Part shown: one piece after another, positions 45,101 through 62,289 of the stretch
Numbering within the stretch: position 1 is the first letter of the stretch
Layout: each line of letters begins with the position of its first letter
Origin: Azadirachta indica
Lineage: Eukaryota > Streptophyta > Magnoliopsida > Sapindales > Meliaceae
NCBI GenBank assembly: GCA_022749755.1
Contig: CM040441.1
Coordinates: 9,966,890 to 10,030,889 of the forward strand
Direction of reading: 5' to 3'
DNA length: 64,000 nt
Made by a program: the position numbers and the translations under genes
Notes under the pieces: model-generated
What the model was told of the DNA's origin: nothing
Seen by the model: only the letters and a program-made list of their open reading frames with translations
Databases searched by the model: none

Positions 45101-48100
45101 ACCAATTGATATAGAAACAAGGAAGATGAAAGAAGAGATGAAATTGAGAGAGGCACAGGCAAGAGCTGTTGCTGAGCATGGAGAATTGGCCCTCATCACA
45201 GTAGAAAGTTCCCAAACTGCTGCTCAAGAAAGAATAAAGTTGAGAGCCCCGATGCTACAGGTGAAAATCATGAAAATTTTCTGTTCTAATTATGTGTCTC
45301 TTGTAATCACTGAATTTTCCATGACTGACGTGTAATCGCTGAGCCTTTCATGAAAGATGTGAATCTTGTTGAAGTTTTTCATTAGGTTATCAGCATGTAA
45401 ACCTCCTTCCATTTTAACTTTGTGAAAGTTCTATGAGCTTAAACAATTTTAGATCTATCAAATTTATTCTAAATGCTCCTTGTAGCACTTTTAAGCCAGC
45501 ATTCTGTTTGCTGATATTCTTTTGTTGTGTTTCTCCATTCAGGTAGTACGACTAGCTTCTTTCCAGCATGCTCCTTCTGTGCCACCCTTCTTAACGTTGC
45601 CAAAACAAACGAAAGCTGAAGGGGATGATTCTATGATGCCAAAAGACATGGAAGAAAGAAAGGTTAATGAAATAGCTGTTGGTGGTGGAGGGGTGGCAGT
45701 GGCAGTCACTCGTTTTCCAGCGGAGCAGAGACGACCAGTAGGACCACTAGTTGTGGTGGGTGTTAGAGATGGAGTTCTTTGGCTTATTGATAGGTAATTG
45801 ACCCATTTTGTTTCAACAATCCAATAACTAGTTGAAGATTTTATACTGTTGTTTATTACTAAGTTAATACATTTTGGAAAAGAAGTCCGTCACTTTCTTT
45901 TCTTCTCTTTTCTTCAACAGATTTCAGAAGAGAAAATAAAAGAAGTCCATCACTATCTCTTTTCGTACCCTTTTTTTTTTTCGGTTCAACTTCAGATTTA
46001 AATGCTTTAGTACCAATGTTGAGGGCCAGTAAAAGTACTTGTCTAGAAATTTGAAACTTTATCTATGAACAATATCTTGAACCACTTTGGTAATTTTCAG
46101 TTTTTGAGCAACCTGTCAACTAATTTAGATTTCTAATATATAGTAATTTATTATATTAAACATATTATAACAATCTTGTTTGATATTTTAATTTTTGTGA
46201 AAGGAAAACACAATTATATTATAAATTCTGATAATATATAAATGCTATTGTTCTGTTCTGCTTTTGAGGGTTATTTTATGCACATGAGAATTTATTTAAT
46301 AATAATAATTACTATTATTATTGTTGTTATTATATTATTATTTATTTTGTGTGCATTCTATGTGTTTGTACTGTTGCTTGTAAATTCCAATCAGTATCCA
46401 TTGTAATAATAATGGGGTGATTATGATTTCTGTAATCACATTGGTTCTATTTAGTGCTGCAATTTCTTGCTCATTAAAAGTGTAATAGAGTTTTTACATT
46501 TTCCCACTTTTTGGGGAGGGAGATATCTTAGTTGTTCCCTTCCATGATATATTTTTTTGCAGATCAATTATACTCAATTATCTGATATAAATAATAGATT
46601 ACTATGAGATTTTTATGTCATCTCTTAGGTACATGTGTGCACATGCCTTATCCCTAAATCATCCTGGAATTCGTTGCCGGTGTCTTGCTGCTTATGGAGA
46701 TGCTGTTAGTGCAGTAAAATGGTATTATTTTTTTCTGTGGTGTGCTATAGACAACGATATAATTCTGTTCTGTTTATCAAGTTGTATTTTGTCAAACAGG
46801 GCAAGTAGGCTTGGTAGAGAGCATCATGATGATTTAGCACAATTTATGCTGGGGATGGGCTATGCTACTGAAGCACTTCATTTGCCTGGAATATCAAAAA
46901 GGTGTGAAATGTTCTCTTATTAATTCAACGTTACAATGACTATTATCCTCATTATTTTTCACTGTTCAAATTATTTATTGATGTTTTCTGCATCTGAAGC
47001 TCATGTTTCCATCAACTGATATCCCCATGCATTTATCGTGTTGTTGGTTGATGCTTCAGGCACTTTGTGCCCTTACTGGACCCTTATTCATGTGCTTAGG
47101 ATAATAAATTGAATTTAAGTGATTACAGACAATGTATGCATCAATAGCAACTGCAAGAAGAACATTGGTTATTCTCGCAATATGATTGATGGATTTGCCT
47201 TGTTTCTCAGGTTGGAGTTTGATCTAGCCATGCAGAGCAATGATTTGAAAAGAGCTCTTCAATGCCTCATCACGATGAGCAACAGCAGGGACATAGGACA
47301 AGATCATGCAGGGCTTGAACTGAATGATATTCTCAATTTAACAGCTAAAAAGGAAAATATTGTGGAAGCTGTTCAAGGAATAGTGAAATTCGCAAAGGAG
47401 TTTCTAGATCTCATTGATGCCGCTGATGCTACTGGACAAGCTAACATCGCTCGCGAAGCTCTCAAGAGATTAGCGGCTGCAGGTTCAGTGAAAGGAGCAT
47501 TACAGGGACATGAGTTAAGAGGACTTGCCTTACGACTTGCAAATCATGGAGAGTTGACACGATTGAGTGTATGTGCCGATACATATACATGTTTTTCTTT
47601 CTCTACCAGTTATTGTAGCTGTTTAATTCATGCCAACTTGTCTTACCAATCATCAACAGTACAATTATTATTTTGGTTAATGAATTTATAACTGTATTCA
47701 TGATTTATGATTGTGTGGCATTCTGCTTCTGTTGCAATAATATCTGGACTGAATTGATGCATGCAAGAAAATTTGACCTTTTTGTTGCGTATTGTCTGTG
47801 CTGATCTTTCTGTTTATTGTTGTGTATTGTGTTGCATTCTGCTTCTGTTGCAATAATATCTGAACTGAATTGATGCATGCAAGAAAATTTGACCTTTTTG
47901 TTGCGTATTGTCTGTGATGGTCTTTCTGAATTGGTGCATGCAAGAAAATTTGACCTTTTTGTTGTGTATTGTCTCTGCTGGTCTTTCTGTTTAGATAGTT
48001 ATGCTTATATAATTGTGATTGAATTTGTATTATTTGATTTATCTTGCAACATAGCTTCTTCTTAGTTCAGTTACTTGTTATTTTAGTATGGATTGTCCAG

Positions 48101-50026
48101 TTTCTTTAGAGGGGTTGTTAATGTGGATTCATTGAGGCCAGCTCGATTGATGCCTGCAAGGTCATCAAAGTTTGAGGTTGAAGTTTCAGTTGTTGGTGGT
48201 TGTGGTTTCTATCAGGATGTGCAACAAGGATGTGATTTACTACCTTAAGGAAGGTAGTAAGTACATAGGGGATATTCTAACATGCCTGTGGTGGGGGTTA
48301 TTAGTGGTTTGGCAATCTTTGTGCACTGGTAAACTGACATAACAGAAACTTCTGTTTGGCAGACTTTGTAGGAGAAGGATACCTAGATTCTTTAATTGTG
48401 GCAATTTCCTGTCATATGATATTTTCCATGTTCTAATAACCGAACAATAAATTTATTTTCCTAACAAAGTTTATAATGTGAAGAAGTGTGTTTTCAATTT
48501 CCTCTAAGACCCTCATGCACCAAGTGAATTCCTAAAAATGATTATAAAGTGCATTTTTTATGTATTATTGAAAATGCATTTTAAATAAATGATGATTAGC
48601 TTTTTGAATGATGATGCCTGGTGTGCAGTTTATAATTTGCATGGGGAAACTGTATGATGTGTGTGTGGGCATCAGGATCCCATCAAATCTTATGTGCTTT
48701 TGTTTCTGGAAATTCAAAGTTGAAGAAAAACTATCTACGATGGCCCAACTAAGGAGCATGAAGCCATCCTGACAATCAATGAGAATTTAGATTTTCTTCA
48801 TTCAACTTCTACATGAACTGCAGTTTGTTGGTTGATATTTGTTTTTCATATTGGCACAGTCATGCTGGTGCCATGTGAAAAGAAATATAGTCATTCAACC
48901 TGTGTGGTTCTTTCCTCATTTGGAAGTTCGCTGGAATTCTTGGTTTTCCTGTTGCATAAGAATGTTCACTGGTCTTAATGGTGCAGTCTTGTGCATTGTC
49001 AACAACAAGAGAACTCATTATTTTTGACATATAACCACCAATACTAATTACTGTCCTTGGTGGTTCATTTTTACCCTTTTTTAGAATTTCTTCAATTAAT
49101 TGCATGTATGCCCTGCAGGGTTTGGTAAATAATTTGATCACACTTGGGTTGGGACGTGAAGCTGCATTTTCAGCTGCAGTCTTAGGTGACAATGCTCTCA
49201 TGGAGAAGGCTTGGCAGGATACTGGCATGCTTGCCGAGGCTGTGCTTCATGCTCACGTATGATTTGTCTTTTTATGAACATTTTAGTTTCAAATTGTAAA
49301 TTGATGCTTCAATGTAACCGGCCGCATCAATTATCTCAGGCTCATGGACGACCAACACTCAAAAACTTGGTTGAGGCCTGGAACAAAATGCTACAGAGGG
49401 AGGTTGAGCACACTCCAACAATGAAGACTGATGCCGCTGCTGCATTTCTGGCTTCCCTTGAGGAACCCAAGCTTACTAGTTTGGCGGAAGCAGCTAAGAA
49501 GCCTCCAATTGAAATTCTTCCACCAGGGATGTCATCTCTCTCAGCTTCAATTTCCATTCAGAAAAAACCTGCACCCACTAAACAGAGTGGACAGCAGCAA
49601 CCAAGCAAACCACTGGCACTAGAAGCTTCACAGGAGCAACAAAACAAACCATTGGCACAAGAAGCACCACCTTCTACCTCTGCACTAGCCGAAGGAAGTG
49701 CTACGCCATCAGCCGAAGGAAGTGCTACGCCACAGGCCGAAGGAAGTGCTACTCCACCAGCCGAGGGAAGTTCTCCACCACTGGCTGAAGAAAGTTCTCC
49801 ACCACCAGCCGAGGCTAGTGAACCCCCTTTGGGTGATAAAGCTCCTATTCAATCCTCAGGAAGTAATTCTGATCTGGCTGCTTCTGCTTTGGAAGAAAGT
49901 GCTCTGGCAACATCTACAAATGGTGCAGCAGCTTCTGAGGTACCGACCCAGGTACCAGATCTCCAGGCAAAACCCAAGGAAGCAAATGTTACGGGTACGT
50001 TGCTAATGAGTGACCAACTGGCTTAA
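36198..50026 (+). CDS. TWD40-2: TWD40-2, WD40 subunit of the TPLATE endocytic complex
   Basis: Very close to Arabidopsis At5g24710 (TWD40-2, about 1377 residues), a subunit of the plant TPLATE adaptor complex acting at the plasma membrane in clathrin-mediated endocytosis. Twenty coding exons: 36198-36414, 36498-36537, 36649-36897, 38180-38279, 38357-38431, 39263-39361, 39697-39813, 39956-40071, 40237-40336, 41415-41773, 42120-42468, 43373-43587, 44323-44541, 45074-45260, 45543-45793, 46629-46721, 46800-46901, 47211-47568, 49119-49256, 49340-50026. The sum is 4071 nt, or 1356 residues. The N-terminal half is WD40 propeller sequence (LVTADASDHVSVWNW, VSGGSDGLLILWSAD, ITIGADKTLAIWDT). An Ala-rich stretch lies at about 557-580. 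An alpha-solenoid-like region (ASRLGREHHDDLAQF onward) follows, then a disordered Pro/Ala/Ser/Glu tail. No transmembrane segment is seen. Introns carry a TRIM-like element and two tandem duplications. Confidence 0.95.
37400..37817 (+). mobile_element. TRIM-like miniature LTR retroelement in a TWD40-2 intron
   Basis: The element lies in the third coding-region intron (36898-38179). A 5' LTR-like segment (37400-37513) begins TGTC and ends CCCAACA. Two bases later comes TGGTATTAGAGCTA (37516-37529), resembling the initiator-tRNA-Met primer binding site TGGTATCAGAGC of copia elements. A polypurine run, TGAGGGGGGA (37611-37620), precedes a 3' LTR-like segment (37623-37817) that begins TGTTGAG and ends CCCCAACA. 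The two LTR-like parts share AGATACATGGG(T)YAATATA and GGRTYCTAGG near their ends. The internal domain is only about 100 bp, with no coding capacity. No 5-bp target duplication was found. Confidence 0.6.
40540..40561 (+). repeat. Poly(T) tract of 22 bases in a TWD40-2 intron
   Basis: An uninterrupted T run in the intron 40337-41414. No matching LINE or SINE sequence was recognised next to it. Confidence 0.9.
40980..41263 (+). repeat. Tandem duplication of about 135-145 bp in a TWD40-2 intron
   Basis: Copies at about 40980-41114 and 41118-41263 share GCATATYTTTTCACCAA, TATTGCAGATT, GCATCTTTTGT and AATAGCAGA in the same order, with moderate divergence. They sit in the intron just before the exon starting at 41415. 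Confidence 0.8.
46280..46350. repeat. ATT/AAT-rich microsatellite
   Basis: Imperfect AAT and ATT triplet runs within the 835-bp intron 45794-46628 of TWD40-2. Confidence 0.7.
47718..47994 (+). repeat. 116-bp tandem repeat, 2.5 copies, in a TWD40-2 intron
   Basis: Copy 1 starts at 47718 and copy 2 at 47834 (period 116 bp). A partial third copy, 47928-47994, lacks the first half. Copies are nearly identical over GCATTCTGCTTCTGTTGCAA and over GCAAGAAAATTTGACC. The repeat lies in the long intron 47569-49118. Confidence 0.9.
49688..49831 (+). repeat. Coding minisatellite: 24-nt units in the TWD40-2 tail
   Basis: Six in-frame 24-nt units encode octapeptides AEGSATPS, AEGSATPQ, AEGSATPP, AEGSSPPL, AEESSPPP and AEASEPPL. 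The first three units are almost identical in DNA, pointing to recent expansion. They fall in the disordered C-terminal tail in the last exon. Confidence 0.9.
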
Positions 50027-51269
50027 CCATCAGTCCAGAAATTATTGAAACTAGTTCAGAGCAAAAATGTCTTCTGATTCTTTTGGTTTTGAGAGATTTT
50101 TCATTGATATAGGGGACAATGGAAGCTGTTTAAAATTGATTGAAAAATGAGGAAATTATATTTGTAAGTTTTATCTACGATTGTGTCTTTGTAAGCACTA
50201 AATGTCTTGTGCCGATTCTTTCAGTTTCATGGGATTGTATTTTAGGGACGTTATTGTTTTTTGATATTCCTTGGCATAGTCTAACGAAAAATATATTATT
50301 TTCCTAACATGAGAGGGTTTTGAAATTTTCCCTCGTCCAAAGTCCAAATGAGTAATTGGTTTGACCCATTGCAATACAAAAACAATATAATCAAAAGCGT
50401 ATTTATCTCATAAAATTAACAAACTGTGTCGAGGCATATTTCTGCCAGTCTTTTTGAGTTCGCGTTTCAGAATTTGTTTAGTCATCGTTGTCGTGGTAAC
50501 GCGATTTTTTAAACACAAAACATTTAAGTGGCCTGAATCATGATTTCACAGCATAACTAAAATGATTTTAGTAATCATAAATTTATTTGATATGCCGTTT
50601 TATTTCATTATTTACAATAGGTTACTATAAAATAAAATAGAAACTGTTTCTAGATATCACAGTAACCAAACTACAATGACATAAAATTTACAGTGGGTAA
50701 AACTACAATGATATTATGTAACTAAATTACAATGAAATTTTGAAGTGATTGATGATAGATAAGTAACGTTAACGACGTAATACGTCATTGAATGTATTCA
50801 TTTTTCTCTTTTTCTTTCAAGCACTCGTCTCTTTCCATTGAGAATATGAACCGTTATATCAAATTCTAAGTTTTAATTTATTATCTAAACTATCATCAAT
50901 TTTATAGTAATGAACTATGTTAAAAAATTGAAATAAAAATGTGATTTATTTATTTAAACAAAAAAGAATATTGGTTTTACAATACAAAAATTTTAACTGT
51001 TTGCAACTCATTTGATAGAAGGTCTTACAGTTGTCCTATAAATACGGGTATTGCAGGTCTATCAAATTTAAATATTGATAAATTCCACTTAAAGAGAAAA
51101 CAAATACAGGCATTCCAGCACACTAAACTTGCAGTGGCCCTCCGATGGCTGGAGCGTCCATGACTGTACTTACAGAAATAAACGCTAGTCAAACTCAAAA
51201 CCATAGACCACACATCAGAGAAATTGACCAAGCGTCTAACTGCAGGATAACATTCCGAATCCAAGAGTT
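50027..51269. other. Convergent spacer: 3' ends of TWD40-2 and APC13
   Basis: TWD40-2 3' UTR probably extends to about 50290, and the APC13 3' UTR probably occupies about 51040-51269 on the minus strand. Between them is AT-rich DNA without a recognisable gene or repeat. Confidence 0.45.
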
Positions 51270-53353
51270 TCACTGAGTACCCATTGCAAGATCATGCCAA
51301 ATATCTTCATTCACCTGTTGAGTCTCCTGATCTGAAAAATGAACAATTTAAAAGCAGGCAATTAAGGGAATCTGATGAAAGATATACAAACTGACTAGCT
51401 TGATGGAGTGAGAATAGCATGCACAAGTTGTCAGTAATTATTATTATCATTACTTTTGATACGAAACAAAGAAACTGGTATAACAAGAAGGATGTACAAA
51501 GATGGGAACAAGAAATGCACCAGAAAAGCCTCTAAAAGATCTAAAAAATCTATGCAATTCAAGCTAATCAGCTATCCAAAGCAAAAGTACAAGATCTATA
51601 GGACACAGAAGAACTCAAAACAAAAGAAACAAACCCAAAGTTCACAAACTTAACCCAAAACTCCTCTCCAATTTAGATGAATGAAAAAGAAAGAAGAGTT
51701 TTTAATGCTTAGTAACAAAGGCCCAAAGTGAGGAAAGCAACTGCACTCTATCCTGCAAAATGCTGATGTCTTTGTAAAGATCTTTGAAGGTCCTATTTCT
51801 TTCAAGCCAAATTACCCAAAAAGTAGCTAGTACTGTGCCTTTCCATCACATTTTAGTTTTTCACCTCACCCAAAGCATGAAGATCCTCTGAAAGCAAAGA
51901 AATGCTAGAAGCTGGAGTTATCCATGAAATTTTAGCTGCCTGGAGCAATCTATACCACAACTGAACACCAATGCCACAATGTTGGAACAAGTGGTCCACA
52001 TTTTCCCCGTTTCTCTTGCACATGACAGACCAAAAAGGAGAGAGACACACATTAGGATTGTGTGTTTGGAGAACATCACTGGTATTTAATTTTCCTAAAG
52101 CCAAGGACCAAGCAAGTAATTGAATTTTAGAAGGGACTTTGGCTTTCCAAATCATGTGAGCAGGATGAAAAATGGAGAGAGATTATCATCAATCAATCGA
52201 TTAAGAGAAAATTTGCAAGAAAAGTTCTTGGAAGCGCTAACTTCCAAGTTCTTTTGTCCTCAATCAGATCATTGAAGGAAGCAGTCTCCAGTTGAACAAA
52301 AAGAGTTGAAGCTTCTTGAAACTCAATCAAATTTCTTAAAAAATTGCAATTTCAATTCCAGCCCAATGTAGAAGAGGCAATCTTTTGATGGAAACGTTGT
52401 TCGAGTGAGAGTCTATAAAAGTGGGGAAATGAAGAACATAATCTGGAATCACTGATCCACACATCCTCTCCCACAAAGGAATTCTTTCTCCATTACCAAT
52501 TTCCAAGTTCACGTCCCAATTGTTAGGCTGTATTTACTCTTAAAAACACTATAATGAATTTCTTTCCAAGGGAAACGTCCATAACCATTTTCCCTAAAAA
52601 GCCCAATTTCCTTTTACCAAGTTCCCTATGCCAAGACCTTATCTCTCTTTAGGTCAAAGACACAACTTCCCATTTTATCAAATAGATACCCCTCTTATCT
52701 ATCATTCTTTGCACAAAAAGTCTCCCATCAATTTTAAAAGAAACTTTCCATGGAATTTTGGAAAAGGAAGAGGAATGTTAACTGTGATGTTAGAAACCAG
52801 GAGAACAATTGACATTGAAGCACATATTCCACATTATTCCAATACTACCCATCAATGAAAAGACAACCTGATTATATGTGAACTTCATATCTCTGCATTC
52901 ACTTTACAATAAAAAAATAGAAGCAATCTCAGGGAAAGGCAATCAAGATGGGCATTGAGATATAGAAAAGATATCAGTTCCAAACAGCATCATTTCAAAT
53001 GATTTCCAAACAGATAGTAGACATCTTCAGCAAATGAAGCACCAAAGATGTTTGTAGTAGTTAACTGAACCATATAAATGAAGAACCAACATACTTGAGT
53101 CTTCGGTATCATCAGGCCGAACAACCAGCACTGGTGGCAATGGAAGATCTGCATTCATAGAGGTACTATTTAAACAACCATTAAAGAACTAGAAGGATTA
53201 AACTGTCTTTTTATTTTTCTTCTTAGACTACATCGTTGAATGTGAAAAAAATGTTGGAAAAGAAGTCAAAATATTACCATCATCAGGCAGAGTGTCTCTC
53301 ATCCATTCTTCATCCACAATATCTATAAGTATACCCTGGCTTATTTCCGACAT
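51270..53353 (-). CDS. APC13: Anaphase-promoting complex subunit 13 (BONSAI)
   Basis: A 63-residue protein from three exons: 53353-53278, 53148-53095 and 51331-51270. It contains [19 protein letters not shown], the hallmark of APC13 (BONSAI in Arabidopsis), a small structural subunit of the nuclear ubiquitin ligase that drives mitotic exit. NQETQQ and the C-terminal WHDLAMGTQ also match the family. The phases close exactly across both introns. The second intron (51332-53094, 1763 bp) is unusually long for such a small gene because it contains a LINE fragment in the same orientation. A leader intron is likely: donor at 53808/53807 (GTTCG then GTAAAT) and acceptor ending at 53366 (TCCATAG), with the first leader exon from 53808 to about 53930. 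Confidence 0.93.
51435..52870 (-). mobile_element. Degraded LINE (non-LTR retrotransposon) 3' fragment in an APC13 intron
   Basis: The minus strand encodes the C-terminal part of a LINE ORF2 in broken frames. At 52155-51853 there is a reverse-transcriptase zinc-binding (zf-RVT) domain: [11 protein letters not shown], then [15 protein letters not shown], then VQLWYRLL. Upstream, at about 52560-52380, come [20 protein letters not shown] and related text, out of frame with the zinc-binding part. Downstream, at about 51830-51720, come FWVIWLERN and [14 protein letters not shown], the usual end of these proteins. A non-coding tail reaches an ATAATAATAATTA run near 51435-51450. The 5' limit and target duplication are uncertain. 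Confidence 0.8.
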
Positions 53354-53950
53354 AGTTGATATGGCCTATGGATAAATCCATTCTTTTCAGAAATGCACAA
53401 AAATACAAGCTAAAAACCAAATAATTAAAAAAAAAAAAAGAAAATTAACAAAAATTAAAAGTTTAAATACATTTGAGGTCGAGTCCAAGGCAATTCAGGA
53501 CATGTAATAAAAAAATAAATACATAAATAAATAATTAGTTGAACCGTATGTAAAGAGAGTGCTGCCACAATTGCAAAATGGCTGCATTGTGTAGCATTTA
53601 TCATCAACAAATCTATCAGAACCGAAGTGCGAAACAATGTGAACATCACAGTTAATGAGGTTATGCTTATTGTGTTTGGAAATCAATTTTAAACTATCTA
53701 GGCTGTCCAACGATCCAGCGAGACGTCAAAATAGGAAACAATTCAAAATCGAGACAAACGTCGCCTGAAGAAGAGAATCAAAACAAAAAGGATAAAAAGA
53801 ATTTACCGAACGACGGATTCGACGGCGATGGCCCAAACTGACGCAGATGGCGCTAGCAAATGGAGGAGGAGGAGGCGGTGGCAACGTATGCAGTGTGAAC
53901 TGAAAGGCGAGGGATGAATCTTTCTTTCACTCTTCAGAGGGACTACTCAG
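53354..53950 (-). other. APC13 5' leader and intron
   Basis: The inferred leader exons are 53808 to about 53930 and 53365-53354, separated by a 442-bp intron. The outer exon is GC-richer than its surroundings. Confidence 0.45.
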
Positions 53951-55348
53951 ACAAAGGGTTTTATGATTGGGATTTGGTAGTGGGCGTGCCTACGGTGAAG
54001 AAAATGAAAATTGCCAATCACCTTGTGACACATGTCGTTGAAATAAAAATATTTCAAAAATTATATTTGAACCCATAATAATGCTGCTATTTGTAAAATA
54101 ACATTTTAGTACACAAAATTTATTACTTATACCAAATAAAATTATAGATCTCTTCCTTCCGTCTCATTAACTCAATTTCGAAGTAATAATGTCGCCATTT
54201 CATTTGAAAACCAAAAATTAAAAATAATTTAGATTAAATTAGTGCTTATAATGTATGAAAATAATAATATTATATATATATATCAAATATAGACCCGCCA
54301 TGTCATGGGACATTTATTTTTATTTATTTATTTTAAAATAAAAACATATATATGATTTTGTAATAAATTATATTTATTAAGTTTTATTTTAAGTTTTTGT
54401 TATTTCAAGCAATTTGTTATTGAGTAATTAAGTGTTATTATAGTGTAAATAATTGTTTTAATGTTTTTTTCAAAAAAATATTATTCAATTGAAAAAAAAT
54501 AATATCATGTGAGATGAAAAATTTTGAAACAGTAATTGATATGTCCAATATTACTCTTGTGAGTTTGATGCCCTCTGCAATTATTTAAGGTTATTTGTTT
54601 ATTGTCATATGAGTTTGATTAAAATGAATATGGGCTCAATCTTTTTGAAATTTTGGTTTTACTAGAATAATAAAGTTGTTGATTTTTGATTGAGGTCATT
54701 AATTCATGACCTCAGTAATGTGAAAATTGAAGAGAACAGAAGGTCTTCTTTATATGTATAAATATATATATATACACACGCACTTTGATGATTCACATCC
54801 TTTTCAATTTATGGTTGGTTTTTTGATTTGTTTGAGAGTTTAAAATTATCAGTTGGCTTTGATTGAGGTGATTTCCTCAGCAGAATAGTCGCAAGAATCT
54901 CTCTAATTTTTTCCCCTTTCAACAATCAAATATAAATTTCCACAAATCTGAATGGCGTTGAACCCCATTTTTTTTTTTTATTGTTAAGTGTCCAGCATCA
55001 GTGTAACTTATTCACAAATATGTGTTCTTTGTTTACCTGGGGATCCAAGTGAGATCTCTTCTTTTTCGAACTCATAATTGAAGAACAAAAGAAGCCACTT
55101 TCTCGCTAGTTTTGGTCACTACCAAAGGTCTATAGCTAACTTACATTGTTGGCAAAGAATACATGCAAAACCTACAGAAGTCCCACAAATAAACACTATA
55201 AATAGGTCAGAATACAGAGATAATCAGGATTTTTATTTTATTTTATTTTAATTTCTTTTTTTGGCAGAAATAAAGAAAGAAAACTACATTTCCCCTTCTA
55301 ATAATTGACACAAGGATCTCGTGGGGCTCTCCTGATCATATAGCTAGA
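53951..55348. other. Spacer between APC13 and MSI1
   Basis: Contains the APC13 promoter side (just above 53950) and the MSI1 3' UTR (about 55230-55348, minus). The centre is AT-rich with short (TA) runs at about 54272-54284 and 54763-54774. No gene was recognised. Confidence 0.5.
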
Positions 55349-60145
<4,797 letters not shown>

Positions 60146-60156
60146 GAATACTTTAC

Positions 60157-60960
60157 CAACTTCAGCAACTGGGGTAGCAACAATAGCATTCATCTGCTTT
60201 TGAATTTATTTGCAACGTCTGTTAACTGCAAGATACAACAAAGTTATCAGTCTTAAAGTACAATAATATTAAAAAACCAGCTAAAAAATGACTATATAGT
60301 AAAACAGCCATCAATCATAACCTATCACCAAAAACGGGGAAAAAAAAAATAGTGCCAGATAACCATAAGCAAAACCCATAGATATTTTAGGGCAAAATGC
60401 TGCAAAGAAACAACTAAAAATCATGGAACCACGCAGTCATTATACCCTAAAATTCATAAGACCCAAAAAGCCCACAACCAACAAACAAGAAAACAAAGCC
60501 CAAACCATATACAAGTAAACTACGTACAAGTAAACTGTTTTTAATCACAATCAGGTAGAAGAGAAACGATGAGCAATAACAGAGGGCAGCATAAATGAAC
60601 ACCGGATATGTAAGATAAAACCCAAAACTACCAAAATTCAGAGTAAAATCTAAAATTATCGTAAATCGAGAAAAGTCACACATATAATATACATAGATAA
60701 TGCTAAAACGATAAAACCTTTAAACCATATACTCCTAAAATCCTAAAACCCTACAATGAAATTGCCAAAAAAACCATACAAACCTAGATTTCTAGGAGAA
60801 GAATATCTTTTAACAAATACAGCAAAATGAATTTAATTAAAAGAATGAAAACATACAGCTGAACGTAAATGCCAAGCCGAGACAACCCAAAAAATATCTC
60901 AGCAGATGAATCGTCCTTTCCGTTCCTTCCTCCAAAAATACAACTCAAAAACAACTGAGA
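60157..60960 (-). other. Candidate upstream exons with a short ORF (possible MSI1 leader)
   Basis: On the minus strand, a candidate exon from about 60960 to 60857 ends at a good donor (AGCT then GTATGT). A second, 60225-60157, has an acceptor (TATCTTGCAG) and a donor (GTTG then GTAAAG). The second contains ATG at 60193 and 12 codons reading MNAIVATPVAEV. Joined to the possible acceptor at 58543, the frame ends 14 nt before the MSI1 ATG, giving a 22-codon upstream ORF. They could equally belong to a separate small or non-coding transcript. Confidence 0.3.
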
Positions 60961-61959
60961 AAACTAGAGATGTAAAGACTGTTGGTGTATAAGGATAAAG
61001 AAAATGCAGATTAACTATTGTATGGTTACTATTGTAAATTTCCCTAATTTATTTGTTGTAAAATTGTAAACAAAAAGAACCAAAGTTGACAAGGGATTAG
61101 AAATACAGGACAAGGACGCGGATGCGGATGGAGATGTGGAAAAAAGGGAAACAGGACATAGGTAACGAATTAAATACAGGGGATCCAGTCGATTCAAGTG
61201 ATATCACATTTTCTTTAATTTAAAAAACAAATTATTCACTTCATAATTTAAAAATATTAAATTTCTTGTTGGACTTGGGTATATAAAAAGACCCGAGTCC
61301 GAAAAATGGGTCAAAGTCCAATCATAACACTAATAAGCCCAGAATCTAATGAGCACAATTGGTTCATCCATGGGCTGAGGGGAAGAATCTGATCCCAATC
61401 CACAATCTACCTCCATCGTAAACATAATAGGCAAATGAAATCTAGATCTCTATTTCGTTGTATAAACGACACTTAACTTTTATTTTGAAAATAATTATCA
61501 AATATATCCTTTTCATTATTTTTTATTGTTATTTTAACATTTGACCTATGTTGACCGATATAATGAGAAAATAAACCCTCTAACCCATGTTTATCTATAT
61601 AGTGACATACATACCTCTTTGACCCATTAAAAAGACATAATATCCCTTTGACTCCTTTAAAAAAGTATGAACGTATTAAATTTTTTAAAATTTTAAAACT
61701 TGTATTACAATTTTTAATTAACATTTTGTATATTTTATTAAATCGAATTGAAGAAACATGAAAATTGGGGAAATTTATATTAATTTTGACGTTGATAATG
61801 CACAAATATGATCCATTAACTAAAAAAGCATTAGTATTGAGTTGATTTTATGGAAAAAAAAAATTAGACATCACAAGTCAAATTTCATTCTACAACTTCA
61901 ATTAGTCAACATCTAAATGAATGTGAAGCATCAATACATAAAAGAGAGAAAAAAAAACC

Positions 61960-61980
61960 TATATATATATATATATATAT
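61960..61980. repeat. (AT)n microsatellite
   Basis: About ten TA dinucleotide units in intergenic DNA. Confidence 0.9.
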
Positions 61981-62289
61981 GAAAAAATACCAACAAAAAA
62001 TCCCAACAAAATAATGAACGCCATCAACAATGTTACCATTGACATAGTTTTTTTTTTTTCCCAAATCCTAATGAGTCACCTTTAAATCCAGCCATCAAAC
62101 ACCTCCCTATCCAAGTTTTTTCCTTTCTCTTAAAATTTTCTCCCAAATATATTTCTAATTTATATCAATATCATGAATTATCTTGACCAATATTTCTAAT
62201 TTATCTTGAAAATCATAAAAAAAAAAATTAATAGGAATCACATAATAGGCATAAGTTTCACCACGTACGAATGGCATAGTTGCAAAAAT

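Noticed and set aside
49698..50006. 102-codon plus-strand frame with HQP/KEVL repeats
   Set aside because: It is an out-of-frame reading of the TWD40-2 24-nt repeat exon.
61473..61805. 110-codon minus-strand frame
   Set aside because: It is Asn/Ile/Lys/Phe-rich, as expected of AT-rich DNA, with no motif and no splice context.
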